A stretch of DNA of 64,000 bases from Elephas maximus indicus (GCF_024166365.1 NC_064820.1:59311501-59375500); one strand, 5' to 3'; positions 10,161 through 23,401 are shown, counted from the stretch's first letter. Notes: generated by a model from the letters alone, not told the origin. Program-made: numbers and translations.

Positions 10161-12499
10161 ACTGCTTTAGAGAAAGGAAAAAACAGCAAACATTAATAAA
10201 CACTTGGTTGAAGGTTATGGGTTCCTTGTTTTAGAATTTTAAGCCATTACTTAGATGCACGTAAACATCTTCATCAACAACATATGGACAAAGAGCTTGA
10301 CCTGGAAAATTAATTCTCAGGTCCATATATCTGAAATAAATCCAGATTCTGCTAAGAAAATTTCAAAATTCTTTTTAATGCAACTGACGCTTTTAAATTT
10401 TTGTTTAAAAATCCATAAGGTATTGTTTAAATTTTATTGTCTTGAAGACAAATGATCTCTTCTTTTACGGCTACAGAACGATCAGCAACAGAAATACAGT
10501 TTGTTTTGTTTTTATTTTTAACCGTTTTTTTTTTTTTTTTTAGTATCAGCACTGGAACAGGCTTAAAGAAGTTAAAAGCACCTTTAAACAAATTCCAACA
10601 TAAGAGTTCTTTAGATTTTCCGCAAGTTGATGTAAAACAGTAACACTATGACCAATACCCCATCCCATCTTCTAAGTAGAAAAAGCAGTTCCAAATGGAA
10701 CATGGTAAGTGAGATTCCACAAGGGAAGAGTAGGAATGTAGAAAAACTGCTCAAGAGCACACAGTTCTCCAAGCAGCTCCTCCTTTTATCCACTTTATTA
10801 TGAGAATGCCAAAATAAACCATAAATTGTTTCAATTTACTTAAGCACAATAAATTAAGAGGGGTATTAACTTAATATTTTGAAATAATGAGCTTGTCTTA
10901 GTTACAAATAAATGGTAGGCTATAGTTTCTAATGTCATGTCGGTCAGAGTAATAAGCTGAGTAATTAGAGTAATCAGTCATTACTCTGCTTCTTACATAA
11001 ATCTACCAAGAGAATTTCTGGAAAAGAAATAAAATTTCCAGTTTCGTAACCTAACTATAAAAAAGTGCTAAGAAGAAAAATGCCCAGCCAACATTTTGGT
11101 TAGAATTCCTTTCCCTTAAAAAATAAAAAGACAATGAAAGAAGATAAAGAACTCAGTATATATATATAATCTTGTTTTTAATATATACATGTGATTCTTC
11201 AGTACTAAAATTGCTTTCGTCATTATCTTACTCCAAATTTTCTGGAAACGTAAAACACACACACACACACAAAACAAAGCCCGTCTACTTTTTAAACAGA
11301 CCACCGAAAGAAAACAGCCTCTTTCTTATTCCTCTCCCATAAATTTAGAAAGGGAATTCTACACATCAAGCCATGGAAATCTTCATGAAGGCTCTGAAGA
11401 AAGGCAAATGAGCTGAGGGAACTTCAGCTTTACCAGTGTGAGGACAGTAGCAACAAACGGACTACATAAACTGGTCACTTAGGTGACAATGGCTATATTT
11501 TCAAAACAAAAGGCACATACTGTAGTAGACTGACCGGAATCCATTGCTAGTTGCAGGGCATATTACTCAGTAGACAATCCCAGAATAACAGGCTGATAAA
11601 GGCAAGAATCCAATGTGAAACCTGTCCTGCCAACTGGCTCTTAGCAACTAACTTTTACATATAGAAAACATTTTATAAACAAAATATAATGAGAGAAACT
11701 TCAGGAAAAAAGAAAATAACCATTGCTAGGAAGAATACACTGAACCGCAGGTAAGACTAAAAATTGGCACAGCCTTTCTAGAAATTGATTTGGCTATGCT
11801 TTATTTGGCTAAGCAAGATGAGTATGTTTCAATCGTGTTTATAACCTATATTCTAATAATTATACTTTTGAGATTCTTTTAGAAGGAAATCAAAATAGAT
11901 ACAAAAATTATGAAGAAAGCTGCTAATTAAGCATTATTTAAAACTGTAAACAGCTTAATATTCAAATACATCTTTAAATTATGATACATCAAAATTATAC
12001 CTGTTTATTACAAATGATATTTAGAAAGAATTCTTAATATGGGAAAATGCTTGCTATGCCTACCTACGTATACACACACACACACGTTTTATTTTTTGGA
12101 ATTACAGTTTCTTAAAGACAATTTTTATCGTGAAACTTTTTACTACTCCTCGAACCCTGAAATTTTCCCCTTATCTGTCATTTTAGCCCCAGTCTCTATA
12201 TCTAGGGTTTATGGCAGCTAAAATTCTTGGATAATCTTGCCAAAGGATTTTAAGTTTGTTTCAGGGGCATGATGGTTAGGAAGAAGTTAGGAAATTATTT
12301 TCTTGTCCAAAGGGCCATTTTGGTCAGAAAAAATTTGATGAGAACATTTTTATTAGAAACAATTGTGGACTGGAGTAAAATTAAGGGAATGGGCCTTATG
12401 TTTTTCATTTCTCCAGAAACAAGATAAGAGTTACCTCTACAGGTCATTAACAGAAATGTCAATTCCTGTGGTTGCTTACAACTGAGTCTCGGAGTCTCT
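10161..12499. other. Intron 2, long unique stretch with (CA)n
   Basis: No exon or named transposon could be supported in 2.3 kb. Short (CA)n tracts occur at about 11254-11270 and 12070-12085, with a T run near 10527-10542. Short open frames here have no splice context. Confidence 0.5.
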
Positions 12500-12511
12500 C
12501 CTTGCAGACCA

Positions 12512-12680
12512 ATCAACAAACCAAACCCACTGCTGTCCAGTCAAGTCGATTCGAACTCATAGCAACCCTGTACCACCCAACAGAACTACCCATAGGGTTT
12601 CCAAGGAGCAGCTGGTAGATTCGAACTGCCTACTTTTTGGTTAGCAGTTGAGCTCTTAACCACTGTGCCACCAGGGCTCC
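12512..12680 (-). repeat. AfroSINE with perfect target duplication
   Basis: A minus-strand short-type copy flanked by the 12-bp duplication CCTTGCAGACCA at 12500-12511 and 12681-12692. The right-hand copy is the start of the hAT MITE. Confidence 0.95.
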
Positions 12681-12810
12681 CCTTGCAGACCAGTGGTTGG
12701 CAAACTACAGCCTGTTTTTGCAAATAAAGTTTTATTTAATTTTATTTATAAATTTGTTTTTTTTATGCCTGCTTTCATCCCACAATGGTAGAACTGCGTC
12801 CATATGGCCT

Positions 12811-15800
12811 GTTGTTGTTAGGTGCCGTCAAGTCGGTTCTGACTCATGGCGACCCTATGCACAACAGAATGAAACATTGCCCGGTCCTGTGCCATCCTTA
12901 CAATCGTTGTTATGCTTGAGATCATTGTTGCAGCCACTGTGTCAATCCACCTCGTTGAGGGTCTTCCTCTTTTCTGCTGACCCTGTACTCTGCCAAGCAT
13001 GATGTCCTTCTCCAGGGACTGATCCCTCCTGACAATATGTCCAAAGTATGTAAGACGCAGTCTCGCCATCCTTGCTTCTAAGGAGCATTCTCGTTGTACA
13101 TCTTCTAAGATTTGTTCGTTCTTTTGGCAGTCCATGGTATATTCAATATTCTTGGCCAACACCACAATTCAAAGGCGTCAATTCTTCTTCGGTCTTTCTT
13201 ATTCATTGTCCAGCTTTCACATGCATTTGATGTGATTGGAAATACCATGGCTTGGGTCAGGGGCACCTTAGTCTTCAAAGTGACATCTTTGCTCTTCAAC
13301 ACTTTAAAGAAGTCCTTTGCAGCAGATTTACCCAATGCAATGCGTCTTTTCATTTCTCGACTGCTGCTTCCATAGCTGTTGATAGCGGATCCAAGTAAAA
13401 TGAAATCCTCGACAACTTCAATCTTTTCTCCATTTATCACGATGTTGCTCATTGGTCCAGTTGTGAGGTTTTTTGTTTTATGTTGAGGTGCAATCCAAAC
13501 TGAAGGCTGTGGTCTTTGATCTTCATTAGTAAGTGCTTCCAATCCTCTTCACTTTCAGCAAGCAAGATTGTGTCATCTGCATAACGCAGGTTGTTAATGA
13601 GTCTTCCTCCAATCCTGATGCCCCGTTCTTCTTCAAATAGTCCAGTTTCTCAGATTATTTGCTCAGCATACAGATTGAATAGGTATGGTGAAAGAATACA
13701 ACCCTGACACACACCTTTCCTGGCTTTAAACCAATCAGTATCCCCTTGTTCTGTCCGAACAACTGCCTCTTGATCTATCTACAAGTTCCTCATGAGCACA
13801 ATTAAGTGTTCTGGAATTCTCATTCTTCGCAATGTTATCCATAGTCTGTTAAATGATCCACACGGTTGAATGTCTCTGCATAGTCGGTAAAACACAGGTA
13901 AACATCCTTCTGGTATTCTCTGCTTTCAGCCAGGATCCATCTGACATCAGCAATGATATCCCTGCTTCCACATCCTCTTCTGAAACCGGCCTGAATTTCT
14001 GGCAGTTCCCTGTCGATATACTGCTGCAGCCATTTTTGAATGATCTTCAGCAAAATTTTGCTTGCGTTTGATATTAATGATATTGTTCTATAATTTCCAC
14101 ATTCGGTTGGATCACCTTTCTTGGGAATAGGCATAAATACGGATCTCTTCCAGTGAGTTGGCCAGGAAGCTGTCTTCCATATTTCTTGGCATAGACGAGT
14201 GAGCACCACCAGCGCTGCATCTGTTTGTTGAAACATCTCAATTGATATTTCATCAATTCCTGGAACCTTGTTTTTCGCCAATGCCTTCAGAGCAGCTTGG
14301 ACTTCTTCCTTCAGTACCATCGGTTCCTGATCATATGCCACCTCTTGAAATGGTTGAACATTGACTAATTCTTTTTAGTATAATGACTCTGTGTATTCCT
14401 TCCAACTTCTTTTGATGCTTCCTGCATCGTTTAATATTTTCCCCATGGAATCCTTCACTATTGCGACTCGAGGCTTGAATTTTTTCTTCAGTTCTTTCAG
14501 CTTGAGAAATGCAGAGCATGTTCTTCCCTTTTGGTTTTCCATCTCTAGCTCTTTGCACATATCATTATAATACCTTACTTTGTCTTCTCGAGACGCCCTT
14601 TGAAATCTTCTGTTCTTTTACATCATCAATTCTTCCTTTTGCTTTAGCTGCTTGACGTTTGTGAGCAAGTTTCAGCATCTCCTCTGACATCTATCTTGGT
14701 CTTTTCTCTCTTTCCTGCCTTTTCAATAACCTCTTGCTTTCTTCATGTATGCTGTCTTTGATGTCATTCCACAACTCGTCTGGTCTTCGGTCACTAGTGC
14801 TTAGTGCGTCAAATCTAGTCTTCAGATGGTCTCTAAATTTAGGTGGGATATACTCAAGGTCACATTTTGGCTCTTGTGGATCTGCTCTGATTTTCTTCAG
14901 CTTTAGCTTGAACTTGCATATGAGCAATTGATGGTCTGTTCCACAGTTGCCCCCTGGCCTTGTTCTGACTGATGATATTGAGCTTTTCCATCATATCTTT
15001 CCACAGATGTCGTCAATTTGATTTCTGTGTGTTCCATCTGGCGAGGTCTATGTGTATAGTCGCCATTTATGTTGGTGAAAAAAGGTATTTGCAATGAAGA
15101 AGTCGTTGGTCTTGCAAAATTCTATCATTCGATATCCGGCATTGTTTCTATCACCAAGGCCATGTTTTGCAACTACTGATCCCTCTTCTTTGTTTCCAAC
15201 TTTTGCATTCCACTCGCCAGTAACTATCAATGCATCTTGATTGCATGTTCGATGAATTTCAGACTGCAGCAGCTGATAAAAATCTTCTATTTCTTCATCT
15301 TTGGGCTTAGTGGTTGGTGTGTAAATTTGAATAATAGTCGTACCAACTGGTCTTCCTTGTAGGCGTATGGATATTATCCTATCACTGACAGCGTTGTACT
15401 TCAGGATATATCTTGAAACATTCTTTTTGATGATGAATGCAACACCATTCCTCTTCGAGTTGTCATTCCCAGCATAGCAGATTGTATGATTGTCCAATTC
15501 AAAATGGCCAATACCAGTCCATTTCAGCTCACTAATGCCTAGGATATTGATGTTTATGTGTTCCATTTCATTTTGACGATTTCCAATTCTCCTAGATTCA
15601 TACTCTGTACATTCCAGGTTCCGATTATTAATGGATGTTTGCAGCTGTTTCTTCTCATTTTAAGTTGTGCCACATCAGTATATGAAGGTCCCGAAAGCTT
15701 TACTCCATCCACGTCATTAAGGTCGACTCTACTTTGAGGAGGCAGCTCTTCCCCAGTCATCTTTTGAGTGCCTTCCAACCTGGGGGGCTCATCTTCCAGC

Positions 15801-16028
15801 ACTATATCAGACAATGTTCCGCTGCTATTCATAAGGTTTTCACTGGCTAATGCTTTTCAGAAGTAGACTGCCAGGTCCTTCTTCCTTGTCTGTCTTAGTC
15901 TGGAAGCTTAGCTGAAACCTGTCCTCCATGGGTGACGCTGCTGGTATCTGAATATTAGTGGCATAGCTCCCAGCATCACAGCAACATGCAAGCCCCCACA
16001 GTATGACAAATTGACAGACACGTGGGGG
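12811..16028 (-). mobile_element. RTE LINE (BovB-like), full length, dead
   Basis: A 3.2-kb copy on the minus strand from its 5' end (CCCCCACGTGTCTGTCAATT at 16028) to its 3' end (GGTGCC / AACAACAAC at 12811). The 11-bp target duplication CCATATGGCCT lies at 12800-12810 and 16029-16039. The length equals a complete BovB-type RTE. The element carries one endonuclease-reverse-transcriptase ORF, here broken. Its 3' end matches the AfroSINE tail (GTCAAGTCGGTTCTGACTCA), so this is the likely LINE partner that mobilises those SINEs. Confidence 0.92.
12818..15832 (-). pseudogene. Broken RTE endonuclease / reverse transcriptase ORF
   Basis: Read from right to left. The start region (15832-15554) has the endonuclease opening GTWNVQSMN. 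The APE-like endonuclease (15566-15048) shows ELKWTG, an EWNAKVG block where related copies have DWN (Asp to Glu at an expected active-site position), and GLGDRN. The linker is at 14927-14331. Reverse-transcriptase blocks at 14341-13835 show PIPKKGDPTECGNYRTISL and QAGFRRGCGSRD. The RT active-site motif YADD is intact near 13575-13590, but lies in a segment disconnected by stops. The C-terminal part is at 13542-12818. Several frameshifts and stops separate the pieces, so no full protein can be made. Confidence 0.9.
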
Positions 16029-16103
16029 CCATATGGCCTACAAAGCCTGAAATATTTACTATCTGGGTCTTTACAGAAAAAGTTTGCTAACCCCAGCCTA
16101 GAG

Positions 16104-17223
16104 GCCTGAAGGCCCCCTGAGGGACTGTGCGCTGGAGTAACGGCTTCCGTTCTCCTTTCCTGGTGGGTGAAGGGAGAAACTCTCATCACCGAACTAGATC
16201 TAGAGAGCGACTGAATGGGTTTTTTAAAGAAATGTTTGTAACTGATGTCCTTATGTCTCATCCAGCTTAATCCATTGCATAATCTACCTCCTACATATTA
16301 AAAACAGAACAAAAAGCTAAACTAACTTCAACCTCAGCCAAAACAACCATCACAACAAATGATCTTACACAGAGCCGCATCTGCACAGAAATCCCCAAAG
16401 CACCCAGTCATCAATACTGCAAAGGTCCTTTTATCTACTTCTGGCTGGGTCCAGTCCTAGGCTACAGCATACTCACTCATAGGGATATGAACCCACAGGG
16501 CTCTTGGTATTGCTGGCTCAGGATGGGTTAAATCAGTACTCTTCCTAATGCAAAATGAGTTGGGTTTAAATACATGTCTAATCAAGCGTTTACAAATGCT
16601 CATCAGAGTGTTCTTATTTTTGCTAGGTGTCTATATGCCACAGGAACTGGAGGAACTGTGTTTGAGCAAATTAGCACATAATATGAGCTTAGTGAAGGTC
16701 TGTTGATAAAGAAAAGGTATAGAGGAAGAAAGGAAGGGAGGAAGGGAAATAGAGGAAAGAGAGGGAGGAAGACAGAGAAAAATGGAGGGAAGAAGGTAGG
16801 CAGGCAGGCAGGCAACAGGTAGCTGGGCAGATAAGGGAATTAACTTGTAGAAGTAACAATGGCATGTGATATAATTTAAACTGAAAAAGCAGTGTATCAA
16901 ATTGTATATACTATGTGATCTCATCTAAAAAAATCATAGAAAAAAATGCCAGGAGGCAATATAGTAAAATATTTTAATAATATTTGCCTCTATGTGATGG
17001 GATTATACTTCTCTATACTTCTAATTTTTTTCCAGAATCTTTTTTAGACTTTGTCCCCCAGAGTGATTCCCCCGACTACAGAAAAAAGATAATTTGTATC
17101 ATCCTATAGAAGCACATGTATTTTAAACAAAAGTCTGCAAGAAAATGGGTTTGATTTCCATTTTGTATACTATTTTTATCTTAAATTATAGGAATGTTAT
17201 ATTTTCTGAATAATGTTCTCATT
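16104..17223. other. Intron 2 unique stretch with purine-rich microsatellite
   Basis: No exon recognised. A polypurine tract (GGAAG / GGCA repeats, about 16717-16815) includes AGGCAGGCAGGCAGGCAAC. 16930-17220 may be old L1-related DNA, but I cannot place it. Confidence 0.5.
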
Positions 17224-17513
17224 ATAAAAGTAAATAATATTATATGATCCCATTGATATAAAATAAGCTGATATATAGAAGTCAAAGATTATTAGTGGTT
17301 ACCATAGGTGGGAGGGAGCGGGGAAGGGGAAGTGTTTGCTTAGGGGGCACTGAGTTTATATTAATGGTGCTGGAATTATTTGGAAAAGGATGGGGGAATG
17401 GTTGTACAGCTTCAATGTAATCCACGTCACTGAATTGTACATGTAGAAATTTTGAGAAAGTGTATGTTTTATTATGTAAATTTTCACAATAAAAAATTTT
17501 AGAATACATTGCT
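17224..17513 (+). repeat. L1M-type 3' UTR
   Basis: It resembles eutherian L1M 3' UTRs: AGTGGTTACCATAGGTGGGA, GAATGGTTGTACAGC, TCACTGAATTGTACATGTAG, then a CACAATAAAAAATTTT tail. It shares blocks with the old 3' ends at 6540-6975 and 42989-43203. Confidence 0.7.
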
Positions 17514-17589
17514 TATAGTGAAGATAATAAATTGCAGAAGAAAATAAAAATCATCCATTAAAAATAGCCAGTTAACATTGGTGCGTTTC

Positions 17590-18055
17590 CTAGACACACA
17601 ATTAACTTTGCCTTCTTTTGACTGTCACACAGAGTGAAATCATACAATATGCATTATTCTGTCTAGCTTCTTTTAACAACATTATCTTTGTGAGATTCAT
17701 CCACATTCTTGCATGTAGCTGTAGTTTTTCATTTTCATAGCTGTATAATATTCCATGATATGATATGAAAATACTACAATTTACTTATCCATTCTTGTTG
17801 ATGGGTATTTGGGCTGTTTCTAGTTTAGGGCTCTTATCAATAAGTTGCTGTCTGTAGCCTTGTACATGTCTCTTGGTGCCACAAGCACAGATTTCTCTTG
17901 ATTATAAACTTAGAGTGTATTTAACATTAGTAGATAATTACAAAGCTCTTTTCTAATGTGACTGTATCAATTTATACTCACTCTAGTACTGTATGAGAGT
18001 TCCCGCTGTTCCACAACCTTGCCAATATACATTGTCATTGATTCATTTCTTAATT
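17590..18055 (-). repeat. Ancient L1M fragment, ORF2 3' region (antisense)
   Basis: The plus strand shows the classic antisense L1 text: AGCTGTATAATATTCCATGA, TTACTTATCCATTCTTGTTG, GGTATTTGGGCTGTTTCTAG. The element therefore lies on the minus strand. It is strongly decayed. Confidence 0.75.
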
Positions 18056-18830
18056 TGGGTTATTGCAATTTTTAGCTCTAGAATTTCTATTTGGTTCTCT
18101 CTCTTTCCCTCTTTTTTCAATAAACATTTTCCATGAATTCTTTTTTATAGTTTTTAGTCAGTGTCAAACTTATCAATCTTATTTTAGTTTCCTTGAACAT
18201 TTTTTTTTTTTTTTTGAACATATTAAACACAGTTCTTGAAAAGTCTATTCCTGATAACTCAGTTATCTGGCTCACCTGTGAGTCTATTTCTATTGTCTAT
18301 CAAGTCTTTTGATTTCCAGTCGTATTATTTTGTCTCCTCTTATGCCTGGCTATTTTTGATTAAGTGCCTAACAATGTATATGAAAAACTGTAAAAATAAT
18401 TTGAAGCCTAGAATATTATTTTCTCTGGAAAAGGTTTACATTTGCTCTTAGGGGCCAGCTTAAAGTACCAATGATCTTGGATTACCTTAATCCAATTTCA
18501 GGTATTGAGATGAGTTAAAGCTGTGCTTCAGTCCCTGTAAGGACTTCATAGTCCAAATGTGTAGCCCTTTGGGGTTGCAACCCAAAGTTTCTGTGGGACT
18601 TGCTCTTGGTGGGTTTTGGACACCTATTTTCCTCCCTCAATCCTTGAAAGGCTGTCAAAAGTTCTGCTCAGTCTATCAGCCTCTCAACTGCCTTCTCTGC
18701 TGTTGGCAGATACACTTGAGAAAATGCTGGGCTCCCCTTTCTGGTTTCCTTCTTCTCCCTGATCTAGGCCTCATTATTCATTGTCTTAGTAGTTCTCCCA
18801 TGTCCTTAAGCAGATACTCTTAGCAAGATG
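18056..18830 (-). repeat. Probable ancient L1 5'-region remnant
   Basis: The plus strand includes CTATTTTTGATTAAGTGCCT, AACAATGTATATGAAAAACTG and TTGAGATGAGTTAAAGCTGTG, which resemble old L1M 5' sequence read in antisense. The assignment is from memory of these repeats and is weak. The open frame at 18557-18823 is not supported as a gene. Confidence 0.4.
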
Positions 18831-19460
18831 ATTGGTCCAAAGTGCTTAATCTTCCCCTGCCATAAACAGAAATTCCTCACGGTTTCTTTTATTTTTTAAT
18901 AATAGCTTTAATAAGATAAAATGATTCTTAGAGGACTAAAAATATGATTGCAGTCTAACGAAATTCATACTTACATTTAAGGCATCTCTACTTACTTCGA
19001 GGCCAAGATTGTCTTTCTTTAAGCATTTAGTGAAAAAGATAGTTCCACTGAGAAAAACAATGGTAGGGAAAAGAGAGGCAAGAGAAGTAGGTAGAAGAGG
19101 GAAAGAGGAAAGGTATCAAAGTAGTAGTACAATCAACAAGTAAGCCGTGAGCATAATAAATGGTTAATGTCTAGTCCTAGCTACTTAACATGGTTGGCAA
19201 GCTCCTCAAAATATAATTTATGCAGCTGTGGAAACCAGCCTCCTGGGAAAACTAGTTTTCTGTTTTTTGTTGTATATCTGTATAATCCCCAACTATAAAA
19301 CTACTAAGCCTCAGTAATTGTTTCCAGTTACATCACTGGACCAGGAGCTACCCTTATTCGTTAACAGATAAACTCCGTACCTTGCTCTATGTAAACCTGC
19401 TTTATTTATCCCTCTCTCCCCACTAGGGCCACAAATACAAAAAGAGTCAATTCAGGCTGC
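18831..19460. other. Intron 2, unique
   Basis: No exon, RNA gene or named repeat seen. Confidence 0.5.
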
Positions 19461-19472
19461 TATACAGTGACA

Positions 19473-19617
19473 GGGGCCCTGGTGGTGCAGTGGTTAAGAG
19501 CTATGGCTGCTAACTAAAAGGTGGGCAGTTTGAATCCACCAGCTGCTCCTTGAAAACCCTATGGCGCAGTTCTACTTTGTCCCACAGGGTTGCTACGAGT
19601 TGGATTTGGTTTTGGTT
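19473..19617 (+). repeat. AfroSINE with duplicated tail
   Basis: Short-type SINE flanked by TATACAGTGACA (19461-19472) and TATACTGTGACA (19618-19629). Just downstream, GGTTTGGTTTTRGTTTATA-like tail phrases recur twice (19631-19680), suggesting slippage or tail expansion. Confidence 0.9.
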
Positions 19618-19824
19618 TATACTGTGACAACAGGTTTGGTTTTAGTTTATACAGGTTTGGTTTTGGTTTATATAGTTTGACAGTATTAGTGACAGGTGAA
19701 ACACACAGAGGCCAGCTTACGGACGCATAGGCTATCAGACATTCTAAGAAAAATAGGTGCCATAAGTATGTAGTATCTTTGAAGGGAACTAGGAATGCTA
19801 TTTTAAATATCTATCTCTACCCCC

Positions 19825-19990
19825 GGAAACCCTGGTGGTGTAGTGGTTAAGTGCTAAGGCTGCTAACCAAAGGGTTGGCAGTTCGAATCCGCCAGGCGCT
19901 CCTTGGAAACTCTATGGGGCAGTTCTACTCTGTCCTATAGGGTCGCTGTGAGTCAGAATCGACTCGATGGCACTGGGGTTTTTTTTTATG
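19825..19990 (+). repeat. AfroSINE, young-looking
   Basis: Near-consensus copy, including a clean B-box region (GGCAGTTCGAATCCGCC) and tail. A 9-bp duplication TCTACCCCC lies at 19816-19824 and 19991-19999. Confidence 0.93.
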
Positions 19991-20000
19991 TCTACCCCCA

Positions 20001-21434
20001 CTGGCTTACCAGAGTACCTGAAATGCTGTCAATTAGAAAAATCTAATTTTTAGGTTAGAATTTTTTTATTTCCAAGATTCTCCATGTTAAAATGCAAATA
20101 TTCACAGAAAGGTAGTAGACTAGGTCTCTGACACCTCAGATTGTTTTCCACAATAACACTGAGCTGACAGCATGGCCCAACAAGAATAGGATAGACAGGT
20201 ACTGGAAATCTAGGGTGGAAGAAAGTATGGTTTACAAAGCACTGCCTAGTGAACAATATTTTTACTAGTTTAACCTGACTGAATGCCTGTCCTGAGTAAC
20301 ACTGGTCATACAGACAGGGCATGAAAGCTCTAGGCCCTGGAAAAAATGGAAGAGGAAACAGAAGTAGAGAAAGACTGAAACGGAGATGCAAAACTAATTA
20401 ACCACTTCACAATTTGGTTTTAGGCTGACTAGGATGGCCAGCTGCCAAAGGACATAATTCCAGGGCAGCAGCAAAGTATGAAGCAATCTTGAATACCAGC
20501 TCTATCTTTGGTTACCAGAAAGCCTGGGAAAAGTAGGAAAATCTCTTAGACCAGTGATTGCTTATGTCAAATATAGCACAGGCGACTTCTAAACCTTTCT
20601 GTCCCTCTACCCACTTTCCTCAGTCCACACCAAACCAGGTGAAAAAATGATGGGGAAAGGGGTGTGCAGAGGGAAAAGTGGGCATGTGTAGTTTGAAAAA
20701 GTTCTCCAAAGATCCCTATATCCTCTATAATGAAAACTCCTTCCTTCCACCTAATTTTAGTTAAACCCCAATTCCACAATGATTATAAACAGATCCAGCA
20801 CAGTAGATTGCAGTCCAACAGAGTTATTAAAAGCCTTACATTTGAACAAATACAGAATTTCGATTGCCACCTGGTGGAGAAGACAGAAAATCACAAGCTA
20901 CGCTGCAGATCAGTAATCTAAAAGCATCAAATGCAATGTTTTCTATACTCTGACAGCCTAAAACAATATGCAAAGTGATTTTAGATAGCACAAAGATGAA
21001 TGTTATTTTAATTACTTTGTATCTATATCAATGCATATTAGGAAAATATATAAACAACACTTCAAACCCATCATTTTACAAATAATTACTATTTAAGATA
21101 AGACTTAATTAACCCTAATCTTAAAGAGTAAATAGATTTTTAAAAAATACTAAATTATAATACTACACAGGTGGTACTGTGATACAGCAAACGTCCAAGT
21201 GACCCTCAAATGAGTGTTTCAGAAATAGTGCTCTACGCTGATTCTTCTAAGGGAAGATAATTTTCCTTTAGTATGTCTGGGTTTTATTTATGTACATAAA
21301 GTGAAATAATCCATATTTTAATTGACACAGAATGTTTTAAATTTTTCCTCATCAAATAATAGTTTGCTTTCTTACACACAGAAATTATTCCACAAGCAAA
21401 TTAGCATTTAATACTGCTTAAAAAAAGAAAAAAA
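20001..21434. other. Intron 2, unique
   Basis: 1.4 kb without a recognised exon or repeat. The open frame at 20050-20391 (-) shows no recognisable protein features. Confidence 0.5.
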
Positions 21435-21587
21435 CCTCATTGCCATCAAGTCGATTCTGACTCATAGTGACCCTATAGAACAGGGTAGAACTGCCCATAG
21501 GGTTCCCAAGGAGCATGTGGTGGATTAAAACTGCTGACCTTTTGGTTAGCAGCTGTAGCTCTTAACAACTATACCACCAGGGTTTCC
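21435..21587 (-). repeat. AfroSINE
   Basis: Reverse-orientation copy with tail GCCATCAAGTCGATTCTGAC and head AACTATACCACCAGGG. The flanks ATACTGCT and GTACTGCT are a probable target duplication with one change. Confidence 0.9.
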
Positions 21588-22254
21588 AGTACTGCTAAGT
21601 CGCTGTAAATATTCATCTTCCTTAAAAAATGCTTACCTAGGTAGTTATGCCATTGATTGTAAATAGCTGATTCCCTCTAATTTTGACAAGTTTCATCCTA
21701 GAAAGTATATTTCCATTTAATCTACACAGCTAAATTATCAGAGAGCTGTTTGAACTCCTGCCAACTTATTGTAATAGAATGCACATTAATGACCTACATT
21801 CTATTGTCACAGTGGTCAATTATTTACCATAGAATTTAGAGGTTTCAAGAAAACTCTGAGCGTTCGATAAGCATTCATGAGTTCTTATGCTCACTAATGG
21901 TAGAATACACAAGTGAAAATTACAAGAATTATTTTATTATCTTCTCTGATGTTCACTACAAATAACAATGATAAATTTCTTATGTGATAAATTTCACATT
22001 GTCACCTCCAGCTACAAGAAAGACTTAACATTAAGTGCCTAGAAAATGGAAACAGAATTATGGAGACTAGTTTAAATCAACCCTCCTTCATCATCTGGAT
22101 TAGGACCACTGCAACTCTAAACAAAAGTAGGTTTCTGTGGGCAAGGAATAGGTAGAGTAGTTGAATAATTATTGGGTATTTTGCTAATAGTATCATCATA
22201 CCATCCCACCTCAAACACTCAGTGTCTCTCTGAGGAGGCAACCGTTATTAGTTT
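21588..22254. other. Intron 2, unique
   Basis: No feature beyond AT-rich intron sequence. Confidence 0.5.
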
Positions 22255-22660
22255 GCTATTTATTTCCCCGGAGTTAGTTTATACATATTATGTTATGTAT
22301 AATCTATTGATTTATTTTTCCCCAAATGGCGGTATACTAGACATACTGCTCTGCACTTTACTTTTTTCACTTAACAAAATAAGTTGAAGACTCATTTCAT
22401 TTTAATATGTAATGTTAAATGGGTAAAAAACATTCCATCATATGGATGTGCCATTATTTATCCAGCCCTGTAAAAACATTTTGCTATTATAAAAAAATAC
22501 TGCATTGAATAACCTTACACATGCATTATTTAACATTGCAAAATGATGCTTAAGAGTGAAATTGTTGGGTCGTATAACCTTTGGAATCGGCTGCTGGTAT
22601 TTTGGGGGAGGGATCATATTAAATTTAGGCTAAAATTTAAGGAGAATGACGTCTTCATTT
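22255..22660 (-). repeat. Ancient L1M fragment (antisense)
   Basis: The plus strand carries L1 ORF2 3' antisense phrases such as ACATTCCATCATATGGATGT, GCCATTATTTATCCAGCCC and GAAATTGTTGGGTCGTATAA. Heavily mutated. Confidence 0.65.
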
Positions 22661-23401
22661 TAGAGTCATCCCACCAAGAGCAGAATGTCTTTTTATTACA
22701 TGTTATATTTTATTGATTCTAAAATATATGCTTAAACATTTCTGAAATAAAGATGTATTTTAAAATCCAGGACATCTTTCAATCACTGTCAGCCAGGTGG
22801 CGGTCACGATAGTAGTCGTCATTGCTTGTGCATGTATGAACTTGGTTGTTATTCCTGATGGTGTAACAGATAACTGCTATCCCTGGTTATTTCAGTCATC
22901 AAACCGTTTTAGAACTATTTGAATTGAGTCATGTTGTTGGAAAACCTTCTGCGACACCTTCTGGTAAGATCGGGGAAGTGCAAGCACCAAAGCAAAAAAA
23001 GTATCAGTGATTTGCAAGAAAATTCTTTCAAGAAATACTGCATCACAAATTGCACAAGGACAATTTTGTGTAGGAAAAAACACTGATTTTGATTATAAAA
23101 TAAAAATTCCAAGTCATAAGAAATTACTGCATCAGAGGCATTGGCAGAAGTTTTTCTTTCTTGGTGTTAGATTTAAAAAATGCAATTTTTAATCAGTAGC
23201 ATCTCAGATTTGACAGAATAATTCCATTTTATGTCTCTCAGGGACATCTACAAGTTTCTCTCAGATAGATCTTGCACATTCTTGTTAAGGTTATTCCTCT
23301 GTATGTAACCTCACTTTACTGAATTCTCTTACTGTTTATAATAACTTTTCAAGGGATTCTTTTGGATGCCCAGGTGTGCAATAAAAAACATTTACTTTTT
23401 T
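22661..23401. other. Intron 2, unique
   Basis: No recognised element. The open frame at 23007-23192 (+) has an even, protein-like reading but no family I can name and no start or splice support. Confidence 0.45.

Larger units (their letters stand above)
12686..16103 (+). repeat. hAT-type MER element split by a full-length RTE
   Basis: The left half (12686-12810: CCAGTGGTTGGCAAACTACA, AATAAAGTTTTATT) and right half (16029-16103: CATATGGCCTACAAAGCCTG, AGAAAAAGTTTGCTAACCCC) together make one ancient hAT MITE. The halves are separated by 3.2 kb of RTE flanked by the duplicated CCATATGGCCT. Exact MER name not assigned. Confidence 0.75.
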
